From Pantoea agglomerans (GTDB taxonomy: Bacteria > Pseudomonadota > Gammaproteobacteria > Enterobacterales > Enterobacteriaceae), in contig NZ_CP083808.1 of the NCBI RefSeq assembly GCF_020149765.1, positions 124,001 to 188,000 of the forward strand: a stretch of 64,000 nt of DNA, given 5' to 3'. Below, piece after piece: positions 1-8,329 of the stretch (its first letter is position 1; the number at the start of each line of letters is the position of its first letter). A program made the position numbers and the translations under genes. Under the pieces are notes generated by a model. It had not been told where the DNA came from. It saw nothing but the letters and a program-made list of their open reading frames with translations, and did not search any database.

Positions 1-1004
1 GTTATTGCCACGGTGCCCCCATCGAAATCTACACGTAGTGAAACACCAAGGGGCAGCGTAAGCATTGGATGTGTATGGCAACAGTCGAAGCCATCTACAA
101 GTGGTATAGGCTTATCTGCCAGAATTTCCTGCAGCACATCAGCAGGCTGACGCCCAGTTCCTGCGTTATCAAAAAGCTCATGCTTACCTAAAATTATTGC
201 ACCAGCTTTATCAAGTATACCGTTGAGCTTTAACATAGAAAAAGAACGTTCAACTGTAGCAATATCTTTCAGACTATCTTCAATAAATAAGATGTCGCCT
301 TTCTCTATTTCAGGCATCCACTTACTTCCCATGATACCTGACAGGGTATTCAGGTTACCGCCTATAACTCGCCCTTCGATGACACCTGCCCCTAAAAACC
401 TACAATTGTTTTCATATAGTAATTTAGGTCTGACTGGCTCGGCGTTATCCCAGTTTAAGCATTCATCAGTCCATTTTTTTGGCAAGTTATAATAATAGTT
501 ACCTGCTCGACGCTGCACCAGTAATTCGTAAAACGACTGATAGGTTTCATTTACTAACGGAGGAAACTCACCAAATGAAGCGACCAGTGCAGGTCCGTAA
601 AATGTAACCAGCCCTGTTTTGGCATAGATGCCTGCCAGTAGTGCAGTAGCATCAGAGTAACCAATGATTATTTTTGGATTCTCACTAAGCGTTTGATAAT
701 CAAGATAAGGCAAAAGCGAGTTGCTGTTGCTTCCCCCGATAGTGGACATAATACAGCTTACCTCAGGATCACGAATAAGCGCATTAAGCTCGTCTGCTCT
801 CTCTTTAATAGTACCTGAACGATAGTAATCCGACAGGCCTGTGAGACTTCCTGCTTTAAGCCCGAACCCTTTTTGTTCAAGGAATTTTTTTGCGCGGTTA
901 AAGCGGTTAGGTGCCGTTATGGTTGCCGGAGACGACGGTGAAAAAAAACCAATCGTATCACCAATTTTTAATGGAGGAGCAAGCAGCTTTTGTCTTACAT
1001 GCAT
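1..1004 (-). CDS. S66 family serine carboxypeptidase, MccF-like (3' end beyond window)
   Basis: Family S66 enzymes are LD-carboxypeptidases that cut peptidoglycan peptides; the MccF branch gives immunity to microcin C-type peptide-nucleotides by cleaving the amide bond in the cytoplasm. Reading from the ATG at 1004 down to the window edge, 334 codons stay open. The nucleophile motif GYSDAT lies at residues 115-120 (Ser117). An EGRVIGGNL stretch, an IEDSLKD glutamate near residue 243 and a late His in CCHTHP near 312 match the Ser-Glu-His triad spacing of MccF (Ser118, Glu243, His311). A GAGGG Shine-Dalgarno site precedes the start. The frame has no stop and no signal peptide, so the protein is cytoplasmic. 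The DNA is visibly richer in A+T than the rest of the window, suggesting transfer. A plain LdcA role remains possible; only the last few residues are missing. Confidence 0.85.
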   Translation of the reverse strand, partial: MHVRQKLLAPPLKIGDTIGFFSPSSPATITAPNRFNRAKKFLEQKGFGLKAGSLTGLSDYYRSGTIKERADELNALIRDPEVSCIMSTIGGSNSNSLLPYLDYQTLSENPKIIIGYSDATALLAGIYAKTGLVTFYGPALVASFGEFPPLVNETYQSFYELLVQRRAGNYYYNLPKKWTDECLNWDNAEPVRPKLLYENNCRFLGAGVIEGRVIGGNLNTLSGIMGSKWMPEIEKGDILFIEDSLKDIATVERSFSMLKLNGILDKAGAIILGKHELFDNAGTGRQPADVLQEILADKPIPLVDGFDCCHTHPMLTLPLGVSLRVDFDGGTVAI

Positions 1005-1091
1005 ATTTATTCACCCTCTGGTTGGAAAGATTTTTACATTAACACGCTGAGAAATACTTGAAGTAGCGTGATTTTATTTAGTTATCAGTCA

Positions 1092-1123
1092 TATTATCCT
1101 CAGATTAGTTTCTGAGGATAATA
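1092..1123. promoter_or_regulatory. Perfect 13-bp inverted repeat upstream of the MccF-like gene
   Basis: The arms TATTATCCTCAGA (1092-1104) and TCTGAGGATAATA (1111-1123) are perfectly complementary around a 6-nt loop. It sits about 90 bp upstream of the leftward MccF-like start and has no long T run, so an operator or small hairpin fits better than a classical terminator. The binding protein is unknown. Confidence 0.5.
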
Positions 1124-1168
1124 AAATTATAAAAGCGCTGTTCATCAATAACTATTACCGCTGCTCTA

Positions 1169-1198
1169 AATGTCCGTTTCTCGCTCATAGCGGACATT
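1169..1198. repeat. 8-bp inverted repeat AATGTCCG / CGGACATT
   Basis: Arms 1169-1176 and 1191-1198 are separated by 14 nt. It lies in the promoter region of the efflux operon. It may be an operator or a small element end; nothing in the sequence decides this. Confidence 0.35.
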
Positions 1199-1334
1199 AA
1201 CGGCTAACCGTAACTGACAGTCCGGATAGTGCGTAGCGGTTGCTGACGGTCTTGACACCCTCTTGATAGATCGTCGCAGAAATCTTGATAATCGCGAGGT
1301 TTAATGGCGCAAAACCCACTAGAGGAACTGCGCC

Positions 1335-2504
1335 ATGTCTGATGAACTCCCCGGCCTGCTTAAACAGGGCGTCAGGCACCTGCTGGATACGCGGCATCTT
1401 GTCTCACTGATGCCTTTGCTGCCCTGTTTTGTTCTGATGGTCATTATGCTTACAGGCTGCGATGGGAAAAAACAGCCTGATTCTTCCCCTCCGCGCCCGG
1501 TCAGGTTTGTAACGGTCGGTCCGCGCCAGGCTTCCGGGCCGCAGACGCTGACCGGCGAAGTACGGGCACATGATGAAACGTCCCTGAGTTTCAGGCTGGA
1601 CGGTCGCATAATCATGCGCAGTGCTGATGTGGGCAGCCGCTTCAGACAGGGCGACGCGCTTGCTGTTCTGGACAGTCCGACAGCACAGAACCAGTTAACC
1701 AGCGCCCAGGCCGACGTCAGCAGCAGCCGGGCCGCAGAGAAAGTGGCGGCGCTTAACCTGCATCGTATGCGTCTTCTGATACCGTCCGGGGCTATTGCAC
1801 GGGCGCAGCTGGATAGCGCTTCCGCAGACTGGCAGGCCGCGCTTTCACGCCTTCAGAGCAGTGAGGCGGCGCTGAAAAATGCGCAGGAAAATCTGCGCTG
1901 GACAACCCTTACGGCACCGGTAAGCGGCGTGGTAACAGGCATCAGCGCGTCAGCGGGGCAGGTGGTCAGCGCCGGTCAAACCGTCTTTACCGTCGCGTCC
2001 GGTGATGAAAGGGACGTCGCATTTGACGTAGCCAGTCCCGGCATCATCTCTCGCCAGCCCGGTGCCGTTTTCCAGGTGGCCTTGCTTCAAAACCCCTCTG
2101 TGATTGCACAGGCGCATCTGCGCGATATCAGCCCCCAGGCCGATCCGCAGACGCGAAGCTGGCGAGTGCGCATCACGCTTGATCATCCGCCGAGTGACAT
2201 GGTGATGGGAGCCAGCGTCGCCATCACGCTTCCATCCGTAGCGACAGCGGCTGAACCGGTCATATCACTTCCGGCTACTGCCCTGACGCGCCTGTCAAAT
2301 GAGCCCGCGGTGTTCGTTCTGGATCCGGCTAATAATCTGGTTCGCCGGCGGCCCGTGCACATTGCAGGCTATTCAGCGGACGCGGTGTTTATAAGGGCGG
2401 GCATATCACCGGGAGATCGTGTGGTAACGGCTGGCGTCAGAAGCCTGCGTGACGGTGAGCGCGTGGCCGGCATAAAGGAGGCGCAGGATGAAGCAGGGAT
2501 TTAA
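1335..2504 (+). CDS. RND efflux periplasmic adaptor (membrane fusion protein), lipoprotein
   Basis: This 389-residue protein is the periplasmic adaptor that links an inner membrane RND pump to an outer membrane channel. A hydrophobic signal ends in the lipobox LTGC (Cys about residue 37), so it should be lipid-anchored. Then come a barrel-sandwich half (LSFRLDGRI), a long Ala/Gln-rich alpha-helical hairpin at roughly residues 110-180, the second lipoyl half (APVSGVVTGI), and a C-terminal beta-barrel and membrane-proximal domain. The 1335 start has an AGAGGA site 9 nt upstream; a Met at 1410 would give a shorter signal but has no ribosome site. The gene overlaps the permease by 17 bp, so the two are translationally coupled. 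No outer membrane channel gene or TetR regulator is adjacent, so TolC is the likely partner. Substrates cannot be told. Confidence 0.93.
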   Translation: MSDELPGLLKQGVRHLLDTRHLVSLMPLLPCFVLMVIMLTGCDGKKQPDSSPPRPVRFVTVGPRQASGPQTLTGEVRAHDETSLSFRLDGRIIMRSADVGSRFRQGDALAVLDSPTAQNQLTSAQADVSSSRAAEKVAALNLHRMRLLIPSGAIARAQLDSASADWQAALSRLQSSEAALKNAQENLRWTTLTAPVSGVVTGISASAGQVVSAGQTVFTVASGDERDVAFDVASPGIISRQPGAVFQVALLQNPSVIAQAHLRDISPQADPQTRSWRVRITLDHPPSDMVMGASVAITLPSVATAAEPVISLPATALTRLSNEPAVFVLDPANNLVRRRPVHIAGYSADAVFIRAGISPGDRVVTAGVRSLRDGERVAGIKEAQDEAGI

Positions 2505-5500
2505 TCTTTCGGCCTGGGCGCTGAAACAACAGCAGCTGATGGCTTTTCTCATGCTGTTGATTATGACCGCGGGCATCATCAGTTATGAACAGCTTTCCCG
2601 CAACGAAGACCCGGCGTTTACCATCAAAACGGCGGTGGTGTCTGCGCAGTGGCCGGGCGCGAATCTCAGCGATACGGTCAACCTGGTCACCGACACGCTG
2701 GAGAAAAAGCTGCAGGAAATCCCCTGGCTTGACTATGTCCAGAGTGAGACGCACGCCGGGCGCTGCGTTATTTTCATTAATCTTCGCGATAACACACCTC
2801 CTGAGCAGGTTGCTGACATCTGGTATCAGGTACGAAAGAAAATGCAGGACGTGGCTCCATCATTACCGCAGGGTGTACAGGGGCCAGCGGTCAATGATGA
2901 GTTTGAAGACACGTTTGGCACGATTTACGGATTTACCGCCGACGGCTTTACCCTGCGAGAGCTGCGGGATCGGGTGGACAGCATCCGCCGGGATCTTATG
3001 AGCCTGCCGGACGTGGGCAAAATTCAGCTGCTGGGCGAGCAGGAAGAGCAGCTGGTGGTTGCCTTCTCCCCACGCCAGCTCTCCGCCATGGGGCTGGATT
3101 TACAGCAGGTCGCTGATGCGCTGCGCGCGCAGAACCTGGTTGAGCCTGCGGGTATCGCCCGTACGGCCGATGACACTGTTGCCCTGCGCGTCAGCGGAGC
3201 GTTCAGCAGCGAAGAGAGCCTGCGAGCGGTAACGCTTCGGGTCAACAACCGTTATATCCCTCTGACAGATATTGCCAGCATTATACGCAGGCCGGCAGAG
3301 CCGCCGGCTCCGCTTTTTCGCGTCAATGGCCAGCCTGCCATTGGCCTTGCCGTCTCAATGGCGCCAACCGGAAATATGCTTGATTTCGGGCAGGCGCTGC
3401 GGTCGCGCATGAACAGCGAAGCGGCACAGCTACCGCACGGTATTGAAATGACCCGTATTGCCGATCAGTCTGCCGTGGTGAAGGAGGCCGTCAGCGGGTT
3501 TGTGCATGTGCTGGGGGAGGCGGTAATAATTGTACTGGCCGTTTCTTTCGTTTCGCTCGGGCTACGTGCCGGTCTGGTGGTGGCGGCAGCGATCCCGCTG
3601 GTGCTTGCCATGACGTTTGTCTGTATGCATCTTGCCGGTATCGGCCTGCAGCGCATCTCTCTTGGCGCGCTGATTATTGCGCTGGGCCTGCTGGTTGACG
3701 ATGCGATGATAACGGTTGAAACCATGGTGGCGCGTCTGGAAGCCGGGGATTCCCGTGCCAGTGCTGCGACCTATGCTTTCACTTCAACGGCATTCCCGAT
3801 GCTGACCGGCACGCTGGTGATGATTGCGGGCTTTATTCCGGTTGGCTTTGCCGCTTCAAGCGCCGGGGAATACTGCTATACCCTTTTTGCGGTGGTGCTT
3901 ATCGCGCTAATCAGCTCATGGGTTGTGGCCGTGCTTTTTTCTCCGCTGACCGGCAGCTGGCTGTTGCCAGGCACGCTGCAGAAACACACTGCCGGTCGCG
4001 GGCTGCCTGGCAGGCTTTACCAGCGCCTGCTTGCCGGAGTTTTGCGGCACCGCTTACTGACAACTGGGCTTGCGCTGGTGGCCCTGGTGCTGGCAGGGGT
4101 GGGAACGACATATATGCAGGGCGAATTCTTTCCGGCCTCCGATCGTCCTGAACTTCTGGTCAGCCTCTCTCTGCCGGCGAATGCCTCTCAGGAAGCGACC
4201 CTGCGTCAGACAGAGCGGCTGGAGCGCGCGGTATCAGCCAGCCGAGATGTTGACCACTACTCCTCTTATGTCGGAACCGGGGCGATACGCTTTTATCTGC
4301 CTATGGACGTGCTGCTTGATGATGAAAATACTGCTCAGCTGGTCGTCGTGGCCAGAAGCCTGGCGGCGCGCGAAAGGCTTCAGCACTATCTCGACAGGGT
4401 GCTTGATCGGGATTTCAGCGATATCACGACCCGCGTTTCTCCCCTTGAGCTTGGCCCGCCCGTGGGCTGGCCCGTGCGCTATCGCGTCAGCGGGCCTGAT
4501 TACAGGCGCGTTCAGGCGCTGGCTGAGCGGCTTTCAACTTTATTAGGGGCTTCCCCCCTGACGCGGGAGGTGAATCAGACCGCAGGCGAGCCTGAGCGGG
4601 TTATTACGCTGAAGGTAAACCAGACCGCAGCCCGGGCAGCAGGACTCTCTTCAGATCAGATTGCCCGTTATCTGAACACGATCTGGTCAGGATCGCTTGT
4701 TACTACTGTTCGCGACAGAAACCGGCTGATTGACGTCGTGCTGCAGGGCAATGCGGATGAAAGGCGCAATCTTGACAGCCTCTCCGGGATGCTACTGACC
4801 TCATCGTCGGGGGCAAAAATTCCGCTGGCGCAGGTGGCCACGCCAGAGTGGGGGCTTGAGGATCCGGTTATCTGGCGGCGCCAGCGTCTGCCGTTTATCA
4901 CCGTACAGACAGATCTGGCACCCGGTATGCGCGCGGAAACGGTCTCAGCGGGTCTGAAGCCGCTTATTAATCACATGCGGGCGGAATTGCCAGCGGGTTA
5001 CACGATCAGCGAGGACGGAGCCGTCGCTGAATCTGATAAGGGTAACAGCTCGGTATTTGCCATTTTACCCGTCACGCTGCTCTGCATGCTGGTGCTGCTG
5101 ATGATTCAGCTAAAGCGCGTTTCCCGTATGCTTCTGGCCCTGCTGATGGCCCCCTTTGGTTTGCCCGGGATCGTGTTGGCCATGCTGCCGACCGGAACGC
5201 CTATGGGCTTTGTCGCTTTACTGGGCATTATTGCGCTTGCAGGCATGATTATACGCAACGCGGTTATTCTCATTACCGAAGCAGACCACAACCGGGAGTC
5301 GGGGATGCACTATAACGCGGCGATAGGGGCCGCAGCTGCACACCGCGCTCGTCCTATTCTTCTCACGGCAAGCGCAGCTATTCTGGGCATGATCCCTATT
5401 TCCCGTCAGATTTTCTGGGGGCCGATGGCGCTGGCCATTATCGGCGGACTGCTTGTGGCGACGGTGGTGACGCTTACGGTTTTACCGGCAGCCATGAGTC

Positions 5501-5559
5501 TGGTAATGCAGACAGAAGCACGCTTGGCTGCGAGCCGGGCAGCCAGGGCCTCTCGTTAA
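2488..5559 (+). CDS. RND efflux pump inner membrane permease (AcrB superfamily)
   Basis: The 1023-residue protein has the usual RND length and duplicated layout: one TM helix, a large periplasmic porter/docking loop, six TM helices, a second loop and a final TM block. TM4 carries the proton-relay pair in GLLVDDAMI. In TM10 the position of the AcrB lysine (KNA) reads RNA, an arginine, as in some AcrB-distant subfamilies. The gene starts inside the adaptor gene and forms a two-gene operon with it. The likely role is proton-driven export of amphiphilic or toxic compounds through the adaptor and a TolC-type channel. It is more divergent from AcrB/MdtB than a housekeeping pump of this order would be, and with the neighbouring immunity-type gene it looks like an accessory resistance segment. 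Confidence 0.94.
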   Translation: MKQGFNLSAWALKQQQLMAFLMLLIMTAGIISYEQLSRNEDPAFTIKTAVVSAQWPGANLSDTVNLVTDTLEKKLQEIPWLDYVQSETHAGRCVIFINLRDNTPPEQVADIWYQVRKKMQDVAPSLPQGVQGPAVNDEFEDTFGTIYGFTADGFTLRELRDRVDSIRRDLMSLPDVGKIQLLGEQEEQLVVAFSPRQLSAMGLDLQQVADALRAQNLVEPAGIARTADDTVALRVSGAFSSEESLRAVTLRVNNRYIPLTDIASIIRRPAEPPAPLFRVNGQPAIGLAVSMAPTGNMLDFGQALRSRMNSEAAQLPHGIEMTRIADQSAVVKEAVSGFVHVLGEAVIIVLAVSFVSLGLRAGLVVAAAIPLVLAMTFVCMHLAGIGLQRISLGALIIALGLLVDDAMITVETMVARLEAGDSRASAATYAFTSTAFPMLTGTLVMIAGFIPVGFAASSAGEYCYTLFAVVLIALISSWVVAVLFSPLTGSWLLPGTLQKHTAGRGLPGRLYQRLLAGVLRHRLLTTGLALVALVLAGVGTTYMQGEFFPASDRPELLVSLSLPANASQEATLRQTERLERAVSASRDVDHYSSYVGTGAIRFYLPMDVLLDDENTAQLVVVARSLAARERLQHYLDRVLDRDFSDITTRVSPLELGPPVGWPVRYRVSGPDYRRVQALAERLSTLLGASPLTREVNQTAGEPERVITLKVNQTAARAAGLSSDQIARYLNTIWSGSLVTTVRDRNRLIDVVLQGNADERRNLDSLSGMLLTSSSGAKIPLAQVATPEWGLEDPVIWRRQRLPFITVQTDLAPGMRAETVSAGLKPLINHMRAELPAGYTISEDGAVAESDKGNSSVFAILPVTLLCMLVLLMIQLKRVSRMLLALLMAPFGLPGIVLAMLPTGTPMGFVALLGIIALAGMIIRNAVILITEADHNRESGMHYNAAIGAAAAHRARPILLTASAAILGMIPISRQIFWGPMALAIIGGLLVATVVTLTVLPAAMSLVMQTEARLAASRAARASR

Positions 5560-5719
5560 AATGCCAGTCTGTAACTTCATTACTGAGACCAGGCATAGTC
5601 AGTAACTCACACACTATCCTGGTCAAATTCCTGTGAAAGAGGCAGATGTCCGCCACAGGCCAGACAATGTTCACCCGCGCCGACTTTTTCAAGTATCTGA
5701 CGGGCAAATCTTACTTGTG

Positions 5720-5748
5720 TTGTAAGTCCTACCGGGTAGGAGTATGAT
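5720..5748 (+). promoter_or_regulatory. Toxin-antitoxin promoter with operator palindrome inside the spacer
   Basis: A -35 box TTGTAA (5720-5725) and a -10 box TATGAT (5743-5748) are 17 bp apart. The spacer contains the perfect palindrome CCTACCGGGTAGG (5728-5740). An upstream CTTAC...GTAAG repeat (5710-5726) overlaps the -35. Such placement is expected of an autorepressing antitoxin. Confidence 0.7.
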
Positions 5749-5779
5749 CTGGCCGTCAACGAGAGGGATGATTTGAAGC

Positions 5780-6115
5780 ATGGAATACTATGAGTTCGTT
5801 GAAACGTCGATCTTTACGAGAGAGCTTAAGTCTCTTCTGTCAGATGACGAATAAAAAGAGTTTCAGGCGTTTTTGATTGAGAACCCGGAAGCTGGTGATC
5901 TGATAGCTGGAACAGGCGGCTGTCGTAAGGTTCGATGGTCAAGACCGGGAACCGGCAAGCGTTCTGGTGTCCGGGCTATATATTACTTCTATAACTCTGT
6001 TGGAAAGCTATACATGCTTATCATCTATCCAAAGAGTGAAAAGGATAGTTTAACTGCAGCTGAGAAGGCCCAGCTTAAAGCTGTTATCGCGGGCCTTCAG
6101 GGCGAGGAGGAGTAA
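5780..6115 (+). pseudogene. RelE/HigB-type toxin gene with premature stop at codon 25
   Basis: Read from the ATG at 5780, the frame gives 24 residues (start MEYYEFVETSIF), then a TAA at 5852-5854, then continues in the same frame for 87 codons to the stop at 6113-6115. The part after the stop has the RelE/HigB-like core: KVRWSRPGTGKRSGVR followed by IYYFYNSVGKLYMLI. Related toxins normally have an uninterrupted chain of about 110 residues. Because the frame is kept, this is a nonsense substitution rather than a frameshift; a tyrosine codon TAT/TAC to TAA would explain it. An internal start at 5873 would lack the first two helices. The toxin is mRNA-cleaving in the family. Here it is most likely inactive unless readthrough or suppression occurs. 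Confidence 0.85.
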
Positions 6116-6119
6116 GTCA

Positions 6120-6410
6120 ATGCGTAAAGAGCTTTTCGATGATCTGATGGCTTCTGCTAAAGAGGCTGTAGAAATCCATCAGGGTAAGCGTGAACCAGCT
6201 CGCATTACCCGTTTCGAACTGCCAGACGTTAAAGCTATACGTGCAAGCACGCACATGAAGCAAGATGATTTCGCTGCTGTAATTGGCGTAAGCTCAGCGT
6301 TAGTTCAGGCATGGGAGCAGGGCCGAAGAAGCCCATCAGGATCGGCGCTTAAGCTTCTACGCATGATTGAACGTAAGCCTGAGTTCGTTCAAGAGCTTTT
6401 ACAGGTTTAA
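6120..6410 (+). CDS. NadS-type helix-turn-helix antitoxin
   Basis: The 96-residue protein has a C-terminal HTH_3 DNA-binding domain, with KAIRASTHMKQDDFAAVIGV as the recognition region, and an EQGRRSPSGSALKLLRMIE helix. This is the arrangement of NadS/HigA antitoxins encoded downstream of their toxin. It starts 4 bp after the toxin stop with a GGAGGAG site inside the toxin tail. It should neutralise the toxin and repress the shared promoter at the spacer palindrome. Unlike the toxin, it has no defect, so it now acts alone as a repressor. Confidence 0.88.
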   Translation: MRKELFDDLMASAKEAVEIHQGKREPARITRFELPDVKAIRASTHMKQDDFAAVIGVSSALVQAWEQGRRSPSGSALKLLRMIERKPEFVQELLQV

Positions 6411-6418
6411 GCCTCTTA

Positions 6419-6440
6419 AAAGCCCCATAAGGGGCTTTCT
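6419..6440 (+). terminator. Rho-independent terminator of the toxin-antitoxin operon
   Basis: The stem AAAGCCCC / GGGGCTTT with an ATAA loop begins 8 bp after the antitoxin stop and is followed by a T-rich stretch. Confidence 0.85.
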
Positions 6441-6441
6441 A

Positions 6442-6909
6442 TTATACTTTTATCAAATAGTAACCTTTTGCCCCTTCTACGAGCTGTGGGATCTGTATAC
6501 CAACACTACCTTCAGTTTCAGTCACAAAGCAGTCAATCGCCACAGAAATACCTCTCCAGGTTTTGACTAAACATCCTGTGCCCACGGTTGGTGACGAACG
6601 GGCGAGCCTTATTCTGCCGGGTTGAGCCGCTGGAAGAGCATTATCCGCTGACGTGATAATGACGGGTAAAGAAACAACTGCAATAAATCTGAAAAACGCG
6701 GCGCGTGGCCAGTTCCATATAACAAAACTGCAATAAGAAAAGCGATAATTATTTACATTCCAGCCGTTAACGCTGCGTGCTTTCCTTGTCTGGCAAGGGA
6801 TGCGGCCGTTTTGCTGTCCATTGCACAGCGCCGCGAGAGAGGGGACTTTTGCCGCAAAGTTATAACTTCCCGCTATAACATATGTCTTTCCATTATCGGC
6901 CTGGTCTGT
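6442..6909 (-). other. Start-less open frame, possible gene remnant
   Basis: On the minus strand a frame stays open for 155 codons, from after a TAA at 6910-6912 to a TAA at 6442-6444. It lacks ATG and TTG starts, and its only GTG (6583-6585) would give 47 residues. The last 50 residues (…GTGCLVKTWRGISVAID…, then TEGSVGIQIPQLVEGAKGYY) look like real protein, and the middle has a hydrophobic stretch. It may be the tail of a decayed gene. I do not recognise the family. The remaining bases up to 6958 show only the promoter area of the lyase operon. Confidence 0.3.
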
Positions 6910-6958
6910 TTAGAGGTGTTATTTTAAGGCTCTCTAAAACAGCATAAGTGACATAAAT

Positions 6959-8329
6959 ATGGCGTCACATATTATTGATTTTCTTTTAATTGGCAACAAT
7001 TTTGGCACACCAGAAATGCGCGATGTCTGGTCGGAACAAAGCCGACTGAAGCAGCAGGTAAAGGTCGAAGTAGCGCTGGCGCAGGCGGAAGGCGAACTTG
7101 ATGTCATTCCGGCGCAGGCGGCAAAAACCATTATCGAGCGCGCCGACCCGTCAACGCTAAATATCGACGACATCGCACAGCAGGGCGCGCAGATGAAGCA
7201 CTCTCTGATGCCGACGCTGATCGCACTGCAAAAACAGTGCGGCGAGGCGGGCGAGTTTATTCACTACGGCGCCACCACGCAGGATATCGTCGATACTGCC
7301 ACCGTGCTGCAGCTGTGCGACGCGTTCGCCATTATTCAGCGCGACACGACACAGATGGCAAACGAGCTTGCGACCGTCGCCAGACGTTATCAGCATACGC
7401 CGATGGTGGGGCGCACCCACGGTATGCAGGCGTTGCCGACCACTTTCGGCTTTAAAGTCGCCGTCTGGCTGGATGAGTTCCTGCGCCATCTGACGCGCCT
7501 GAACGATATCAAACCCCGCACGCTTACCGGCAATATTAACGGCGCCATCTCCACCTACGCCTCCTTCGGCCCCCTTGGCCCGGAAGTGGAAAAGCGCACC
7601 CTCGACATTCTCGGACTGGCGACGCCGAATATCGGCTGGCAGTCGGCGCGCGACCGCTTCTCCGAGTTCGCCTCCGTGGCGGTACTGATCAGCGGCACGC
7701 TGGGTAAAATCGGTAACGAGCTTTACAACCTGATGCGCACCGAAATCAACGAGATTGAGGAGCCGTTCTCCGCCGGTAAGATCGGATCGACCACCATGCC
7801 CCACAAGCGCAATCCCGCCGCGCTGGAAGGGCTGGCCAGCCTGACCGCGCCGGTGCTGAAAAGCGCCGCGCTGATTTATGAGTCGATGCACGTTGAACAC
7901 GAGCGCGATGCCATGAGCTGGCGCGCCGAGTGGATCGCGCTGCCGGAAATCTGCATCTACCTTTCGGCGCAGTTGCAAAACGCTATCGCCATTCTGCGCG
8001 GCATGACGGTGAACGAAGCGCGCATGCGCCGCAACCTCGATATGCAGGGCGGCCTGCTGCTGTCGGAAAAAGTGATGTTCGAACTGGGCAAAAAAATGGG
8101 CAAGCAGACCGCGCACCATGTGGTGTACGACTGCGCCATGCAGGCCTGGGAGCAGCAGCGCGATTTTATAGAGACGCTGCGCGCTCATCCGCAGATGGAC
8201 AACAGCATCAGCGACGAGGAGCTGAACCGCTGGCTCGATCCGGTGAACTACCTCGGTTCGGCGACGCGCAAGGTGGATGAGGTGATCGCCGCCGCGCAGG
8301 CCTCCGGCCTGCTGGAGAAATCGCCATGA
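6959..8329 (+). CDS. Aspartase/fumarase superfamily lyase (PurB/ArgH-like)
   Basis: The 456-residue protein belongs to the superfamily that eliminates fumarate from N- or O-succinyl substrates. The signature loop GSTTMPHKRNPAALE is present at about residues 280-294, with the catalytic Ser in this loop. HYGATTQD (about 101-108) and TVARRYQHTPMVGRTHGMQA supply the other conserved regions. It is not the housekeeping purB: it heads an operon with a GNAT enzyme, an amino acid ABC importer and an M20 hydrolase. Substrate candidates are therefore N-succinyl-amino acids or aminopolycarboxylates, as handled by the EDDS-lyase branch; this is inference. The start has only a weak ribosome site. The gene overlaps the next one by 4 bp. 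Confidence 0.88.
   Translation: MASHIIDFLLIGNNFGTPEMRDVWSEQSRLKQQVKVEVALAQAEGELDVIPAQAAKTIIERADPSTLNIDDIAQQGAQMKHSLMPTLIALQKQCGEAGEFIHYGATTQDIVDTATVLQLCDAFAIIQRDTTQMANELATVARRYQHTPMVGRTHGMQALPTTFGFKVAVWLDEFLRHLTRLNDIKPRTLTGNINGAISTYASFGPLGPEVEKRTLDILGLATPNIGWQSARDRFSEFASVAVLISGTLGKIGNELYNLMRTEINEIEEPFSAGKIGSTTMPHKRNPAALEGLASLTAPVLKSAALIYESMHVEHERDAMSWRAEWIALPEICIYLSAQLQNAIAILRGMTVNEARMRRNLDMQGGLLLSEKVMFELGKKMGKQTAHHVVYDCAMQAWEQQRDFIETLRAHPQMDNSISDEELNRWLDPVNYLGSATRKVDEVIAAAQASGLLEKSP

Larger units (their letters stand above)
1005..1334. other. Intergenic region with two inverted repeats, divergent promoter area
   Basis: No convincing gene is seen. The segment lies between the leftward MccF-like gene and the rightward efflux operon, so it should hold both promoters. 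It contains two separate inverted repeats, listed individually. The left half is AT-rich like the MccF-like gene and the right half is GC-richer, so a composition boundary falls about here. Confidence 0.6.

Noticed and set aside
1092..1198. The two inverted repeats as ends of one insertion element
   Set aside because: The arms are unrelated to each other, and no transposase or target duplication is present.
5607..5759. Minus-strand 50-codon TTG frame with a CxxC motif (LACGGHLPLSQ) over the TA promoter
   Set aside because: It overlaps the toxin-antitoxin promoter and operator, has a TTG start and no ribosome site, so I see it as chance or a remnant.
7157..8188. Long minus-strand open frame opposite the lyase gene
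   Set aside because: It is a by-product of high GC third positions in the lyase; no ribosome site or protein-like pattern supports it.
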